A DNA stretch of 64,000 nucleotides from Lewinellaceae bacterium (GCA_020636215.1 JACJYG010000007.1:372001-436000), one strand, 5' to 3'. Counted from the first letter of the stretch, positions 44,958-54,994 are shown. The notes: generated by a model from the letters alone, not told the origin. Numbers and translations: made by a program.

Positions 44958-47900
44958 ATGAAATTTCTACTGACTCTTTCTATTGGCTTATTAACTTTTC
45001 AAAACCTCCAAAGCCAGGAGAATTTCTGGACAGATGTAGCCAACCGGCAAACGCAGCCAGAGCCGTCGGAAAGCATGGCGTTGGTACAGCAGTACCGGGC
45101 GCTGACGCTGGATTACGAAGCCTTGAAACTGGCCCTGCTGGCAGCTCCTATGGAGTTTGCTCCGGATGGCCAGCCAAGGCCAACCTTAAGCCTGCCGCTT
45201 CCGGACGGGCGGATGGAGGCTTTCCAAATTGTGGAGTCTCCGGTGCTGGCGCCTGCGCTGGCGGCCCGTTATCCCGAAATAAAAACTTACCAGGGCCGAA
45301 GCATCGACAACCCTGCCATTACTACCCGCCTCGATGTAGGCCCGCTTGGATTCCACGCCATCATTAGCCTGCCTCAAGGAAGGATGATGATCGAACCTTA
45401 TGCACCGCAGCAAACAGAATATTATGCCGCCTATTTTGTGAAAGATGTTCAGATCCCAAGCGGAATACAATTGGAATGCGGCTTTGTGCCCGGCCAGTCG
45501 GATGATCAGGAGCATTTCACAGCAGTTAGCAACCGCGATATACAATTGATTGATCTGAAGAAATTCACCATCGGCCTGGCGTGCTCGGGGGAATATGCAG
45601 TCTTCCATAATGCCACCACCAAAGCCCAAGTACTGGCGAAAATGACCCAGGTGATCAACTTCGCCAATGAAGTCATGATGCGCGAGGTGGCGGTGCGCCT
45701 GGAAATAGCGGCCAATACCGACGCCGCCATTTTTCTCGATCCCGATACCGACCCGTATACCGACGGCTCCTCTGTGGCGGATTCCTATGCTCAAACCCCA
45801 GAGATCCTCAATACCAATATTGGTGTTGATAACTATGATATCGGCCACTCCTTTATCGCCGGCTGTGGTTCCGGTGTAGTGGGCATTGGCGGTGGCCGGG
45901 CTTGTAACAATAGTGTTGGCAACGACCAGTTCAAAGGGTTTGGTATTTCCTGCCACATTAGTTTTTACAGCACCAGCCAATTTGCCGTAGGGCTGGTATG
46001 CCATGAGGTCGGCCATCAGTTAAGCGCCTCACATACCTTTAATAATTGCCCTCCAAGCGCAGGCGCAGTAACGGTTGAAACTGGCTATGAGCCTGGAAGC
46101 GGCAGCACCATTATGTCCTACGCTGGCTCTTGCGGCGACCAAAATATTGCTATGGATTCTGATGGCTACTATCACACCATCAGTTTGGAACAGATCAGAA
46201 CCTACACGCAGCAAGGGCTGGGCAGCACCTGCGCGGTGTCTATCCCCACTAATAATTCCAACCCTTCTGTCAGCCTGCCTTATACCAATGGTTTCTTCAT
46301 CCCGATCCGGACGCCCTTTCAACTCACGGGCGAAGGAACAGATCCAGACGGGGAAGCGATTACTTATTGTTGGGAAGAATTCGATATTGGCCCGACCGTA
46401 TCGATTGGCAATCCTTTCCTGGATGCCCCTATCTTCCGCTCGATACCACCAGCCAGCAGCCCGACGCGGGTATTCCCCAGCTTGTCCAAAATTATTAACA
46501 ACACTTCCAATAACAACGAAGTGTTGCCCACTTATAACCGCAACCTCACTTTCCGTTGCACAGTGCGCGACAATAATCCCGAGGCCGGCGGAGTAGCCTG
46601 GTCTCAGGTGCAATTCAAAGCGGACCAAACGGCTGGCCCCTTCCTCGTTACGGCGCCCAATGACAACACCGTTATCTGGAAAGTGGGGGACTACCAGGAA
46701 GTTACCTGGGATGTGGCCAACACGACCAATGGCCGGGTGAAGTGCAACTATGTCAACATCAAACTTTCTGTCGACGGCGGCTTTACCTATCCTTACACCC
46801 TGGCGGCCAGCACACCCAATGACGGCTCCGCCTTCGTAAGTGTTCCGAATGCTGTTTCGGCCGACGCCCGTGTCAGGGTAGAGGCGGCCAACAATATTTT
46901 CTTTGATATTTCCAATGCGGATTTCTCCATCGTGCCGGCTACCGAGCCAGGGTTCACGCTGGAAGTTACTCCGTCTTCCATTCCCTTGTATTGCATTCCT
47001 GGGACGGCGCTGACGGTTGATATCCTGACCGATTCTCTGCTTGGTTATGACAGTACGCTTACGCTGAGCCTGATCGAAAACCTGCCGGCTGGCGTCACTT
47101 ACGCCTTTGGGCAAGATCAACTGACGCCGGGCGAAAGCACAACATTGACCATAGACTTTGGCGACATCATGGTCAGCGATACCTTATTGTTGCAGGTGCA
47201 AGCGGAAGGCCCTGGCCTGGCGCCGAAGCTACGGGAGCTTTATCTTATAGTTTTATCGAGTGACTTTTCCGGCCTGGCGTTGGAAAGCCCTATTGATGGC
47301 GCCTCTGGCATCATTTTTTCAACGGATTTTGCCTGGACGGCTATTCCAAATGCCAATGCTTATGACTTTGAGCTGGCAACCAGCCTTGCCTTTGGAGCGA
47401 CTACCGTCGACAGCGCCGAAGGCCTGACAGAGGTGAACTATACCCCTTCTATCCTTTTTGACGAAAACCAGCTCTACTTCTGGCGCGTCCGCCCGATCAA
47501 CGATTGCAAAACGGGCGAATGGCTACCCCCTTTCAGTTTTCGCACCACGGCAGTCGATTGTGGTAGCACCAGCGCCAATGACCTGCCGATCAACTTGTCG
47601 AACAACCCCAACACCAAAATATCCAAGATCATTGTACCTACGGACGGTATTATCAGTGATGTGAACCTCAAGGATGTGGAGGTGACTTTCCAGCCGATCA
47701 ACAGCCTAAGGATATTTCTGGTTAGCCCGGCCGGCACCGAAGTGCGGCTGTGGAACCTGGATTGCCTGAATACCGACCTGATCCGGGTGGGTTTCGACGA
47801 CGAAGCGCCCACTGATATTATCTGCCCTCCGACCAACAATCAGCCCGTTAGGCCGGACCAGCCACTCTCGGCTTTTGATGGTGAAAATACTGCCGGAGAA

Positions 47901-48617
47901 TGGCAACTAAAAGTGCAGGTAGTGAACAGCGGTTTCGGCGGCGGCGGGTCCATCAAGAGCTGGAGCCTGGAATTCTGTGCTGCTATCGCAGGAGCGGCGC
48001 CTCCTGTATTGATCACCAACGAAACCCTGGCGGTTCCGCCGGGCCAAGGCAATACCATTACCAAGGAACTGCTTGAATATCAGGATGATGTAGCTACGGC
48101 TTCGCAGCTGACTTACACTATCGTCACGCCGCCCGCCCACGGCCAGTTGTACCGCTGGAGCCTTAGTGAGGAGTTGGGCGTTGGGTCACAATTCTCTCAG
48201 TCCACCATCAATGCCTTCAACCTGGTGTACGTACACGACGGCAGCGATACCCAAACCGATAGTTTCACCTTCATCGTAGAAGACAATGAGGGCGGATGGC
48301 TGCCTACCCAGGTGTTCAATATCGATATCGATGAAAATGCAGTAGTGGCTGTAAAAGACCTGGTGGCCGCCAATGCCATCACTCTGGCCCCCAATCCTAG
48401 CCGGGAAGCCGTGCAGATCAGCTTCCGGCAACCCGTTAGCGGGGCAGTTTCGGTTCGCCTGCTCAATTTACAGGGACAAGAGGTGCTGCAGCGCCGATTT
48501 GCCGATGCCACTACGCCCTTGGAGCTAAACACGGTGCAATTACCGGCGGGAACCTATTTCGTGAATGTACAAACGGAGCAGGGCCAGTTTACAGAGAAGC
48601 TGGTGGTGCTGCGGTAA
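44958..48617 (+). CDS. Secreted reprolysin-type metalloprotease with P domain and T9SS sorting domain
   Basis: 1,219 residues with signal peptide MKFLLTLSIGLLTFQNLQSQ. An N-terminal propeptide (~20-190) is followed by a metzincin catalytic domain whose zinc site CHEVGHQLSASHTF (about 345-358) has the HExxHxxxxxH pattern. Downstream come beta-sandwich domains (DNTVIWKVGDYQEVTWDV), an FN3-like repeat (LALESPIDGASGIIFSTDFAW), a proprotein-convertase P-like domain (ISDVNLKDVEVTFQ ... SIKSWSLEFC), a cadherin/CSPG-like repeat and a T9SS type A domain. It probably degrades extracellular protein. Promoter at 44902. Confidence 0.92.
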   Translation: MKFLLTLSIGLLTFQNLQSQENFWTDVANRQTQPEPSESMALVQQYRALTLDYEALKLALLAAPMEFAPDGQPRPTLSLPLPDGRMEAFQIVESPVLAPALAARYPEIKTYQGRSIDNPAITTRLDVGPLGFHAIISLPQGRMMIEPYAPQQTEYYAAYFVKDVQIPSGIQLECGFVPGQSDDQEHFTAVSNRDIQLIDLKKFTIGLACSGEYAVFHNATTKAQVLAKMTQVINFANEVMMREVAVRLEIAANTDAAIFLDPDTDPYTDGSSVADSYAQTPEILNTNIGVDNYDIGHSFIAGCGSGVVGIGGGRACNNSVGNDQFKGFGISCHISFYSTSQFAVGLVCHEVGHQLSASHTFNNCPPSAGAVTVETGYEPGSGSTIMSYAGSCGDQNIAMDSDGYYHTISLEQIRTYTQQGLGSTCAVSIPTNNSNPSVSLPYTNGFFIPIRTPFQLTGEGTDPDGEAITYCWEEFDIGPTVSIGNPFLDAPIFRSIPPASSPTRVFPSLSKIINNTSNNNEVLPTYNRNLTFRCTVRDNNPEAGGVAWSQVQFKADQTAGPFLVTAPNDNTVIWKVGDYQEVTWDVANTTNGRVKCNYVNIKLSVDGGFTYPYTLAASTPNDGSAFVSVPNAVSADARVRVEAANNIFFDISNADFSIVPATEPGFTLEVTPSSIPLYCIPGTALTVDILTDSLLGYDSTLTLSLIENLPAGVTYAFGQDQLTPGESTTLTIDFGDIMVSDTLLLQVQAEGPGLAPKLRELYLIVLSSDFSGLALESPIDGASGIIFSTDFAWTAIPNANAYDFELATSLAFGATTVDSAEGLTEVNYTPSILFDENQLYFWRVRPINDCKTGEWLPPFSFRTTAVDCGSTSANDLPINLSNNPNTKISKIIVPTDGIISDVNLKDVEVTFQPINSLRIFLVSPAGTEVRLWNLDCLNTDLIRVGFDDEAPTDIICPPTNNQPVRPDQPLSAFDGENTAGEWQLKVQVVNSGFGGGGSIKSWSLEFCAAIAGAAPPVLITNETLAVPPGQGNTITKELLEYQDDVATASQLTYTIVTPPAHGQLYRWSLSEELGVGSQFSQSTINAFNLVYVHDGSDTQTDSFTFIVEDNEGGWLPTQVFNIDIDENAVVAVKDLVAANAITLAPNPSREAVQISFRQPVSGAVSVRLLNLQGQEVLQRRFADATTPLELNTVQLPAGTYFVNVQTEQGQFTEKLVVLR

Positions 48618-48640
48618 ACGCAGTTGGCAGGCTCTAAGGA

Positions 48641-48765
48641 GGTTACAGGGTTACAGGTTACAGGCTCGGAGAGATTTATCCGGCTGACTAGACGGACGGA
48701 CGGGTTACAGGTTTTTTACCTGGCTGATCCCGACAGGCGCCGGAGAGGACGGGCAGGTTTCAGGT
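48641..48765. repeat. 8-bp GGTTACAG array and ACCCGGC-like element
   Basis: Three 8-bp units of GGTTACAG type (48641-48663) are followed by a diverged copy of the 105-bp-repeat motif (TTTTTTACCTGGCTGATCCC, then GAGAGGACGGGCAGG, 48709-48755). It lies between convergent T9SS genes. Confidence 0.65.
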
Positions 48766-48829
48766 TCCTGGTTAGGGCTTAGCGAAGCCGCCACGGGCAT
48801 ATAAAACCACCAAATTTGAGATTTGTTAG

Positions 48830-48870
48830 AAAAAAAAGGGCCGTCCCAGTGTTTTGGGCGGCCCTTTTTC
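48830..48870. terminator. Bidirectional intrinsic terminator
   Basis: A GC-rich stem (GGGCCG with CGGCCC plus a CCCA/TGGG extension around one bulged T) is flanked by an A-run on the left and a T-run on the right, so each strand has a hairpin followed by T residues. It ends the convergent genes 44958-48617 and 48892-52230. Confidence 0.88.
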
Positions 48871-48891
48871 TTTTCAGGGATTATTCCTGTT

Positions 48892-51800
48892 TTAATCCTT
48901 ACCTTCTTTAACGACCGGGTACAGCGTTGGCAACTGTTCGTTGGCGAAGCGGAGGTAATACGTTCCGGCGGGCAGGCCATATAGCGAGATAATGCCCTGC
49001 GCCAGGCCGCTATAGGTAACCAATCGGGCGTGGCGCACTATCTGGCCGCTGGCGTCATAGATCTTCAGCGGGAGGAAGTTGATATTCTTTAAGCCTCTGA
49101 TCTCTACCCGGACGAAACCTTCCGTTGGGTTGGGGAAGAGTTTAACCTGCTGGCCGAAGAAAATGGGCTCGTCCGTGTCTACCGTGATATCTACTACTAC
49201 ATCGAGGTCAGTTTCGCAACCAGAAGACTCGTCTCTGACGGTAACCGTGTAGCTGCCCGGCAGCAAGCCTGCGAAAGTTCCCGAGTCTTGTGTCATCTGC
49301 CCGTCAAGGGTAAAGGTGAAGGGGCCCTCGCCGCCGGAGGCCGTAACGGAGATGACGCCATCGGCTTCGCTTTCGCCGGTTGCATTGCTTACTTCGGCGG
49401 AAACTTCCAGCGTGCAGGTGCCGATGGTGAAAGTTGTATCTGCCGTACAATTGCGGCCATCTTTAACACTTACATTGTACGTTCCGGCAGGCAGGCTGGC
49501 AAAAACGGGGGAAGACTGGAAGTTTCCTCCGTTAAGGCTATACTGGTAGGTTGGAACACCATTGTCGATGGACAGGATAATTCGCCCATCATTGGCGCCG
49601 GGGGCGGATTCATTGCGGATATCGGCATTAATACCCAGCATACAGATGAAGGTGGCGCAGAAATCAAGGTCGATCGACGACCCAAAGTTGATCTGATCCA
49701 GGTCGGCCACGATGATGCCGTCTTTATTGATGATCTGAACATCACCGGGTGGCGGGCCGATGAGGCCGTCGCCGTAGCTGTCCAGGAGCGTAAAGGTATA
49801 GCAGGTATCGGCCAGGCACCAGGATTCCTCAAAAAGAGTGGTTTCCTGGTCATAGGGGCCACCGGAGTATAGGACATTGCCCGCACCATCTTTGAGCTCC
49901 CAGCTGGTTTCTTCCGGATAGGAGTCGGTGCGCAGGCGCAGGGTTACCTCTCCGCCACCGAGGATGACGGTGAAGTTGGTTTCCCGGCTATTGTTAGCCA
50001 TATCCTCGTCCGGTACGCCATTGGGCAGGCTGACGGAAGCAGCGAAGATTTGATCTCCTTCACTAAGTGGCCCCAGGGTAACGATGACTACTTCCTGCTG
50101 TCCGGGCGCCAGGTTGCCCGTCCAGTTGATCTCGATTGCCGGTTCGCTATTGAGTTGATGTGTAATAGTGGCGCTGGTGAGCGTATCTACGCCTGCATTT
50201 TTGAAAACAATACCTACCGTAGCTATGGAATCACAAATGGCTGTTTCCACTCCTTCAAAACCCACCAGGGCAGCATCATTGCGGGTAAGTTGCAGGACGC
50301 GGGTGCGAAGGGTATCGTTGAAGTAAGCGGTATCCGAAGGCAGGGTAGTGAAGATTACAAAATCATAAGCGCCGATAGCGGAGAGGTCTTCCGTAGTGGC
50401 GAAAGTATGGAGGTAAACACTATCGGCTGGTATGGTGTCGGTGATCACCTCATTGATTACGGGCCCGCCATTGAGGCTATAGCTGATGCCGATATCGTAC
50501 TGTGGGTCGTAACCATAGTTACGTACGGCAACCTGTATGGGTTCAGCGTCGGTCAGATAGCCGGAGCTTTGGGGGTGTATTAAAGCCTGTGGCCCTACAT
50601 CATTGGTGTCGCGGCGGATGCGCGCCATCATGATCTTGGTGCGCCAGGCGCCGCCGTTACCCATGTATTCCCCCGTAAACCAGAAGTCAGTCCCATTGGA
50701 TGGGTTGACGGACATAGCGGCGTAATCGCCCCAGCGCGAGCCATTCTGGGAGCTGAGCCCTTGGGCGAATTCGTATTCATTGATGGTCATTTCCCCCAGC
50801 GGGTCATTGGCCAGTCGGCCGGTGAAGCGTAGAGCGAGAGGCTTGTTGGGGCCTCCGGTGGTGTAAGCCATCAGGATGTTCCCGTTGTAATCCATTGAGA
50901 TGCCGCCGGCAAATCGGCTGTGGCCGTCGTCGGGGGCATAGGTGCCTTCCTGATAGAGGGACCAGGGATTGCTACCGCTTTTCCGCAGTTCCATCCAGCG
51001 CAGGCCGGCCCGGTCGTTGCCATCCACATCCACGGCAAAATGCATCAACATGGATTCATAGCTCCCGAAATTAAGGTAGGGCACCCGGTGCAGAATGATC
51101 TGCTGCAGGGCGTCCACTCTGGAGCCATTCGGTTGGGGGATGCAATCGAAGAAAGAACCGGTACAGAGATCGGATTCAAAAGGTGCGGAAATAATGTCAG
51201 TTGGCCCGGAAATAAAGGAGTTGTTTTCGTCTTCCCAATCGATATGTACTTCCCATAATTCCACTTTGTCCTGGCCACCCTGCCAGGCATCGTCGTACAT
51301 GCGCACGATATAACCCGGAGTGCCGTCAGGCGGGGCATTGAAGCCGTCCCAGTCGACGGGCTGGGCCGTTTGCCAGGCATTGGAGGCATTGAACTTGGGA
51401 ATGCCAAGGCGTTGGATACCTGCATTTGCCGCTCCACTGAGCATGGCTTGCCGGTCGAGCGCATAGATGGGAATGTTGTTATCGCTACTTTCGTTGGTGG
51501 TCACCAGGTAGGCATTGGGCCAAATGCTGTATTTAGGGTAGTCCGGGAAACTTGGGGTCTGCACGCGGTAGACATACCAACTGCCCGTTGGGTCGCTGTT
51601 TTCAGAGACTGCCAGCAACAAGGCATTGCCGCCAAAATCCTGAAATTCGGTGATGAGCCACTGGCCGGCGGCCTGGTCATATAGAATAATCGGGTCACCC
51701 AGGCCGGTGGCGTTGAATTCGGACCAGAGGAAGTTCAAAGAAGTAAGGGTGAACACATTGACACCCTCCATATTGAATACCTGCAGGTAGGAGCCACCGG

Positions 51801-52230
51801 TGGCGTTGGCCATTTGGATAAAAAAATCCGGGCTGACATCTCCCACCGGGTCGGGTGGTGAAACACCGCCAGAAGTTGGCCGGTCGATCCCTTCGATAAC
51901 GAGTTGGGGTTCAATATCCAGGCCCGGGAGGCGGTTAGCGTTGGATGCGGCGGCCAGCGGGTCGCCATTCTTGGGCAGGGCCACATCGGCGAAAGGCGTG
52001 GGCATTCGAACGAAGCCGGTAAAATTGGGGATCTCTTTGGGAACTTCGCGGCGGAGTTTGGACTTGGCCGTACGCGTGCGGTCGAGGGTTCGGCTGGCCT
52101 CTATCTCGCGCAGGCTTCGGCTTTTTCCGAGGAATTGCATTTGGGCTGCGCTGGCCGGATAGATATTCTGAGCGGGGAGCTCCCAAAGTAGTATCTGGCT
52201 CAGGAGCAGAAGGAGGAAAATTCTTTTCAT
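48892..52230 (-). CDS. Large secreted protein with SprB-like repeats and T9SS sorting domain
   Basis: 1,112 residues from the ATG at 52230 (MKRIFLLLLLSQILLWELPAQ). A first region of ~560 residues includes SGGVSPPDPVGDVSPDFFIQ and FDCIPQPNGSRVDALQQIILH motifs and looks like a propeller-type surface domain. CARDB-like sandwiches follow, then two SprB-type repeats (GANDGRIILSIDNGVPTYQY, SLPAGTYNVSVKDGRNC; then GEGPFTFTLDG, LLPGSYTVTVRDESSGC). The T9SS type A domain (LFPNPTEGFVRVEI ... LPAGTYYLRFANEQ) ends the protein. SprB repeats occur in gliding adhesins of Bacteroidota. Probable surface adhesin; ligand unknown. Confidence 0.85.
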   Translation of the reverse strand: MKRIFLLLLLSQILLWELPAQNIYPASAAQMQFLGKSRSLREIEASRTLDRTRTAKSKLRREVPKEIPNFTGFVRMPTPFADVALPKNGDPLAAASNANRLPGLDIEPQLVIEGIDRPTSGGVSPPDPVGDVSPDFFIQMANATGGSYLQVFNMEGVNVFTLTSLNFLWSEFNATGLGDPIILYDQAAGQWLITEFQDFGGNALLLAVSENSDPTGSWYVYRVQTPSFPDYPKYSIWPNAYLVTTNESSDNNIPIYALDRQAMLSGAANAGIQRLGIPKFNASNAWQTAQPVDWDGFNAPPDGTPGYIVRMYDDAWQGGQDKVELWEVHIDWEDENNSFISGPTDIISAPFESDLCTGSFFDCIPQPNGSRVDALQQIILHRVPYLNFGSYESMLMHFAVDVDGNDRAGLRWMELRKSGSNPWSLYQEGTYAPDDGHSRFAGGISMDYNGNILMAYTTGGPNKPLALRFTGRLANDPLGEMTINEYEFAQGLSSQNGSRWGDYAAMSVNPSNGTDFWFTGEYMGNGGAWRTKIMMARIRRDTNDVGPQALIHPQSSGYLTDAEPIQVAVRNYGYDPQYDIGISYSLNGGPVINEVITDTIPADSVYLHTFATTEDLSAIGAYDFVIFTTLPSDTAYFNDTLRTRVLQLTRNDAALVGFEGVETAICDSIATVGIVFKNAGVDTLTSATITHQLNSEPAIEINWTGNLAPGQQEVVIVTLGPLSEGDQIFAASVSLPNGVPDEDMANNSRETNFTVILGGGEVTLRLRTDSYPEETSWELKDGAGNVLYSGGPYDQETTLFEESWCLADTCYTFTLLDSYGDGLIGPPPGDVQIINKDGIIVADLDQINFGSSIDLDFCATFICMLGINADIRNESAPGANDGRIILSIDNGVPTYQYSLNGGNFQSSPVFASLPAGTYNVSVKDGRNCTADTTFTIGTCTLEVSAEVSNATGESEADGVISVTASGGEGPFTFTLDGQMTQDSGTFAGLLPGSYTVTVRDESSGCETDLDVVVDITVDTDEPIFFGQQVKLFPNPTEGFVRVEIRGLKNINFLPLKIYDASGQIVRHARLVTYSGLAQGIISLYGLPAGTYYLRFANEQLPTLYPVVKEGKD

Positions 52231-52410
52231 TCTAATCTGATTTAGGCGGTAAATTTCAGCATGGCAAAGATAATGTATCGTTTTTTTTACCAATTCTATG
52301 CAGTTGGGGAAATAAGCAAGGGGCCTTGCATTTCGGCCATCTTGATTCGAAGGTAAGAATTAATTGTGGGCCTTAACGGAAGCATCGAGGACAAATTTGG
52401 GTTGAATGAT

Positions 52411-52418
52411 TACTTTTG
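52411..52418 (+). promoter_or_regulatory. -7 promoter element TACTTTTG of purC
   Basis: A perfect TAnnTTTG match. It predicts a transcript start just at the beginning of the 9-bp array, which would make the array the purC leader. It also argues against the in-frame ATG at 52406 as the real start. Confidence 0.6.
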
Positions 52419-52423
52419 CAGCA

Positions 52424-52522
52424 GACCTACAAGACGTACAAGACCTACAAGACGTACAAGACCTACAAGACGTACAAGACCTACAAGACGTACAAGACCT
52501 ACAAGACCTACAAGACTATATA
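52424..52522 (+). repeat. 9-bp tandem array in the purC leader
   Basis: Eleven 9-bp units alternate GACCTACAA and GACGTACAA, the last one diverged. The array lies between the -7 element and the purC start and is in frame with purC. Confidence 0.88.
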
Positions 52523-52546
52523 ACCTCAAGCAATAACCCAGCAAAC

Positions 52547-53500
52547 ATGCCTACACCACCGAACGCTATCATGGAAACGCGCTTCCACTTCCCGGGCCAG
52601 ACGAAGTTCTACCGGGGAAAAGTGCGGGATGTTTATACTATTGGTAACCAACTCGTCATGGTGGCTTCCGACCGCATTTCCGCTTTCGACCACGTATTGC
52701 CGCGCCCCATTCCCTTCAAAGGCCAGGTGCTCAATCAGATTGCGGCCTACTTCCTGAACGCCACCCGGGATATCGCGCCCAACTGGCTGATCGCTACACC
52801 CGACCCCAACGTGGCGGTCGGCCATGCCTGTGAGCCGTTCCGGGTGGAGATGGTCATTCGCGGATACCTGGCGGGGCATGCCTGGCGGGAGTATAAGGCC
52901 GGAAAGCGATTGATCAGCGGGGCGCCTATGCCCGAAGGGATGAAGGAAAACGACCCATTTCCCGAACCTATTATCACCCCGGCCACCAAAGCCGAAGAAG
53001 GCCACGATGAAGACATCTCCAGAGAAGAGATCATTGCCCAGGGTTTTGTGGGGGAAGAAGATTATCTGTTGCTGGAAAAATACACCCGGGCGCTCTTCCG
53101 CCGTGGCACAGAGATGGCCGCCGCCCAGGGGCTCATCCTGGTGGATACCAAATACGAGTTTGGTAAAAAAGACGGCCAGATATACGTCATCGACGAGATC
53201 CATACTCCTGACAGCTCCCGCTATTTTTATAAAGATGGCTATGAAGAGCGGCAGGCCCGAGGCGAACACCAGAAACAACTAAGTAAAGAGTTCGTGCGCG
53301 AATGGCTGATGGATCACGGCTTCCAGGGCCTGGAAGGCCAACTCATGCCCGTGATGTTGGATGCCTTTGTGGAGCAGATATCCGAACGCTATATCGAGCT
53401 TTACGAAAAGATCACCGGCCAGGGTTTCGAACGGGCGGAAACCGGGGGGATTGAGGAAAGGATCAGGCGGAATGTGGTGGCATTCCTGGAGAGCGCGTAG
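52547..53500 (+). CDS. purC: Phosphoribosylaminoimidazole-succinocarboxamide synthase
   Basis: 317 residues from the ATG at 52547 (MPTPPNAIMETRFHFPGQTKF); ATG 52571 would give 309. The SAICAR synthetase fold is clear: FYRGKVRDVYTIGNQLVMVASDRISAFD (ATP-binding start), VRDVY and MVIRGYLAGHAWREY, and KYEFGKKDGQIYVIDEIHTPDSSRY. It ligates aspartate to CAIR in purine synthesis. The long form (more than 300 residues) is common in Bacteroidota. An ORF extension upstream would encode the 9-bp repeats as a Leu-Gln-Asp-Val-Gln-Asp tract and is judged non-coding because of the promoter position. Repeat arrays flank the gene on both sides. Confidence 0.92.
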   Translation: MPTPPNAIMETRFHFPGQTKFYRGKVRDVYTIGNQLVMVASDRISAFDHVLPRPIPFKGQVLNQIAAYFLNATRDIAPNWLIATPDPNVAVGHACEPFRVEMVIRGYLAGHAWREYKAGKRLISGAPMPEGMKENDPFPEPIITPATKAEEGHDEDISREEIIAQGFVGEEDYLLLEKYTRALFRRGTEMAAAQGLILVDTKYEFGKKDGQIYVIDEIHTPDSSRYFYKDGYEERQARGEHQKQLSKEFVREWLMDHGFQGLEGQLMPVMLDAFVEQISERYIELYEKITGQGFERAETGGIEERIRRNVVAFLESA

Positions 53501-53502
53501 GT

Positions 53503-53794
53503 ATGTCGGCACGTCGGCACGTCAGGATGTCGTAGGTGAATGGGTCTTGTTTGTCTGGTGTGTCTGGTATGTCTTGTGTGTCTGGTATGTCTGGTGTGTC
53601 TTGTGTGTCTTGTGTGTCTTGTGTGTCTGGTATGTCTTGTGTGTCTGGTTTGTCTGGTGTGTCTGCACTGGGCTTCCGATCTCGACCTCCCGACCTCCCG
53701 ACCTCTCGACCTCCCGACCTTCAGACCTCCCGACCTCCCGACCTCCCGACCTCTTGACCTCTCGACCTCTCGACCTTACGGCTTTCCGACATCA
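53503..53794. repeat. Three consecutive 8- and 9-bp arrays between convergent genes
   Basis: Four 8-bp units (ATGTCGGC type, 53503-53534), then 14 units of 9 bp (GTCTTGTGT/GTCTGGTAT, 53544-53669), then 14 units of 8 bp (CGACCTCC type, 53683-53794). The last array ends exactly at the stop codon (53792-53794) of the convergent gene. The middle array shares the GTCTTGT core with the purC leader array, in inverted orientation. Confidence 0.9.
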
Positions 53795-54994
53795 TTCCCC
53801 CCGCACATATTCTTCCAGGTATCTGAAGTGTGGCCCCAGTTCTCCGTTTTCCGAAATCGTTGCCCGTTCGATCATCGGGCTGTTTTCTTTCAGCAGTTCA
53901 GGTAGGATATGGCGGATAAACTGGCTGCCAAATTCGCGGGACGCATCGCGCGGCAGTTCGCTGGGCAGGTTATCGATGGCCATTATGTCGATGGCGTTGG
54001 GCTGATAAGGCTCCGTTTCTTTTTCTGTTATTGGGTCATACCCATAAACCGGCTGTGCGATGGAAGACGCCCGAAGGGTGGAAGGGATAGACGAAACCGG
54101 CGCAATATCGCAGGTGACATCGGCGATAACCTGAATGCGGAAGTCCTTGCGCCGCATCTCTTCTTTGGAGAAGAAAGCCGGCGCCCGATTGTCCCAGAAG
54201 ATGCCATGAATGAACACATCGGCGGCCTGGTAGTAAGGCTGGAAGATGCTGCGGTAGTTTTCGGGGTGTTGGTGAAAATCCTGCCGATTGTAGGGGGCGC
54301 CATTTTGTGGAGCTACGTAATCACTGCTTCCCAATTGGGTGAAAACGGGCTCTTCGTAATTCCGGTGAAGGAATTCAGCCGGGCTCACTTGCTGTATTCC
54401 CATATCCTGCAGGACCAGAGCTGCGCCGGAGGCCACCCGGCCGGTGCCGGTCAGCACGATCTTCATGGGAGGGAGGTTCAAGCCTTGGTATGCTTTTTTT
54501 GCAGCGGCATAATCCAGGAAATCCTTCATCCGATCCAGTTGATACAGCCCGGTACGTGCTCCATAGGCAAAAATAGCGTTGTGAGCGCCGACCATACCGG
54601 CGAATTTTCCGAAGGCGATTAGCCGCCTGCCCTGGTCATCGGTGAGCACCTCATAGTCCACCATTCTAATGTTTTTCTCTAAAATGGCGCGCAGCATATT
54701 TCGATTGTAGGCCTGCTTTTTAATGGTATGGGAAAAGAATAAGTATGTTTTGTTTGGAATCAGGAGCCCTATGGGCACCTCCTTGACACCCATCATTATG
54801 TCGCAGCCTGAAAGGTCCTCCTCCAGAGGGATCCCTTTTTGCCAGTAGGCTTCATCGGGGAAACAGCGTACGGGAGAGGGCTCTACCACAATTCCGACAG
54901 GAAAGTGCTGAGTTATGTACACGCATTGGTCCGGAGCAAGTGGAACGCGGGAATCGGGAGGCACCTTGCCTTCCCGGATAAGGCCTATCTTCAT
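53792..54994 (-). CDS. Alanine dehydrogenase/saccharopine dehydrogenase (LYS1)-like NAD-dependent enzyme
   Basis: 400 residues from the ATG at 54994 (MKIGLIREGKVPPDSRVPLAP). It has the N-terminal AlaDH/PNT fold with the RVPLAPDQ segment, a YLFFSHTIKKQ loop and an NAD-binding Rossmann motif (MKIVLTGTGRVASGAALVLQDMG). The C-terminal VIADVTCDIAPVSSIPSTL motif is typical of Bacteroidota saccharopine dehydrogenase/LYS1-like proteins. Likely cytosolic; it could oxidise saccharopine to lysine plus 2-oxoglutarate or act on another amino acid. No lysine pathway neighbour is present. Confidence 0.8.
   Translation of the reverse strand: MKIGLIREGKVPPDSRVPLAPDQCVYITQHFPVGIVVEPSPVRCFPDEAYWQKGIPLEEDLSGCDIMMGVKEVPIGLLIPNKTYLFFSHTIKKQAYNRNMLRAILEKNIRMVDYEVLTDDQGRRLIAFGKFAGMVGAHNAIFAYGARTGLYQLDRMKDFLDYAAAKKAYQGLNLPPMKIVLTGTGRVASGAALVLQDMGIQQVSPAEFLHRNYEEPVFTQLGSSDYVAPQNGAPYNRQDFHQHPENYRSIFQPYYQAADVFIHGIFWDNRAPAFFSKEEMRRKDFRIQVIADVTCDIAPVSSIPSTLRASSIAQPVYGYDPITEKETEPYQPNAIDIMAIDNLPSELPRDASREFGSQFIRHILPELLKENSPMIERATISENGELGPHFRYLEEYVRGE

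Noticed and set aside
52406..52546. N-terminal extension of PurC encoding a Leu-Gln-Asp-Val-Gln-Asp tract
   Set aside because: A -7 promoter element overlaps the first codons and SAICAR synthetase normally starts near 52547-52571.
52424..53794. CRISPR array
   Set aside because: Units are 8-9 bp without spacers and no cas genes are present.
53540..53905. Frames of Val-Cys-Leu and Arg-Pro-Pro-Asp repeats
   Set aside because: Direct translations of the 8/9-bp arrays with no start signal or conserved domain.
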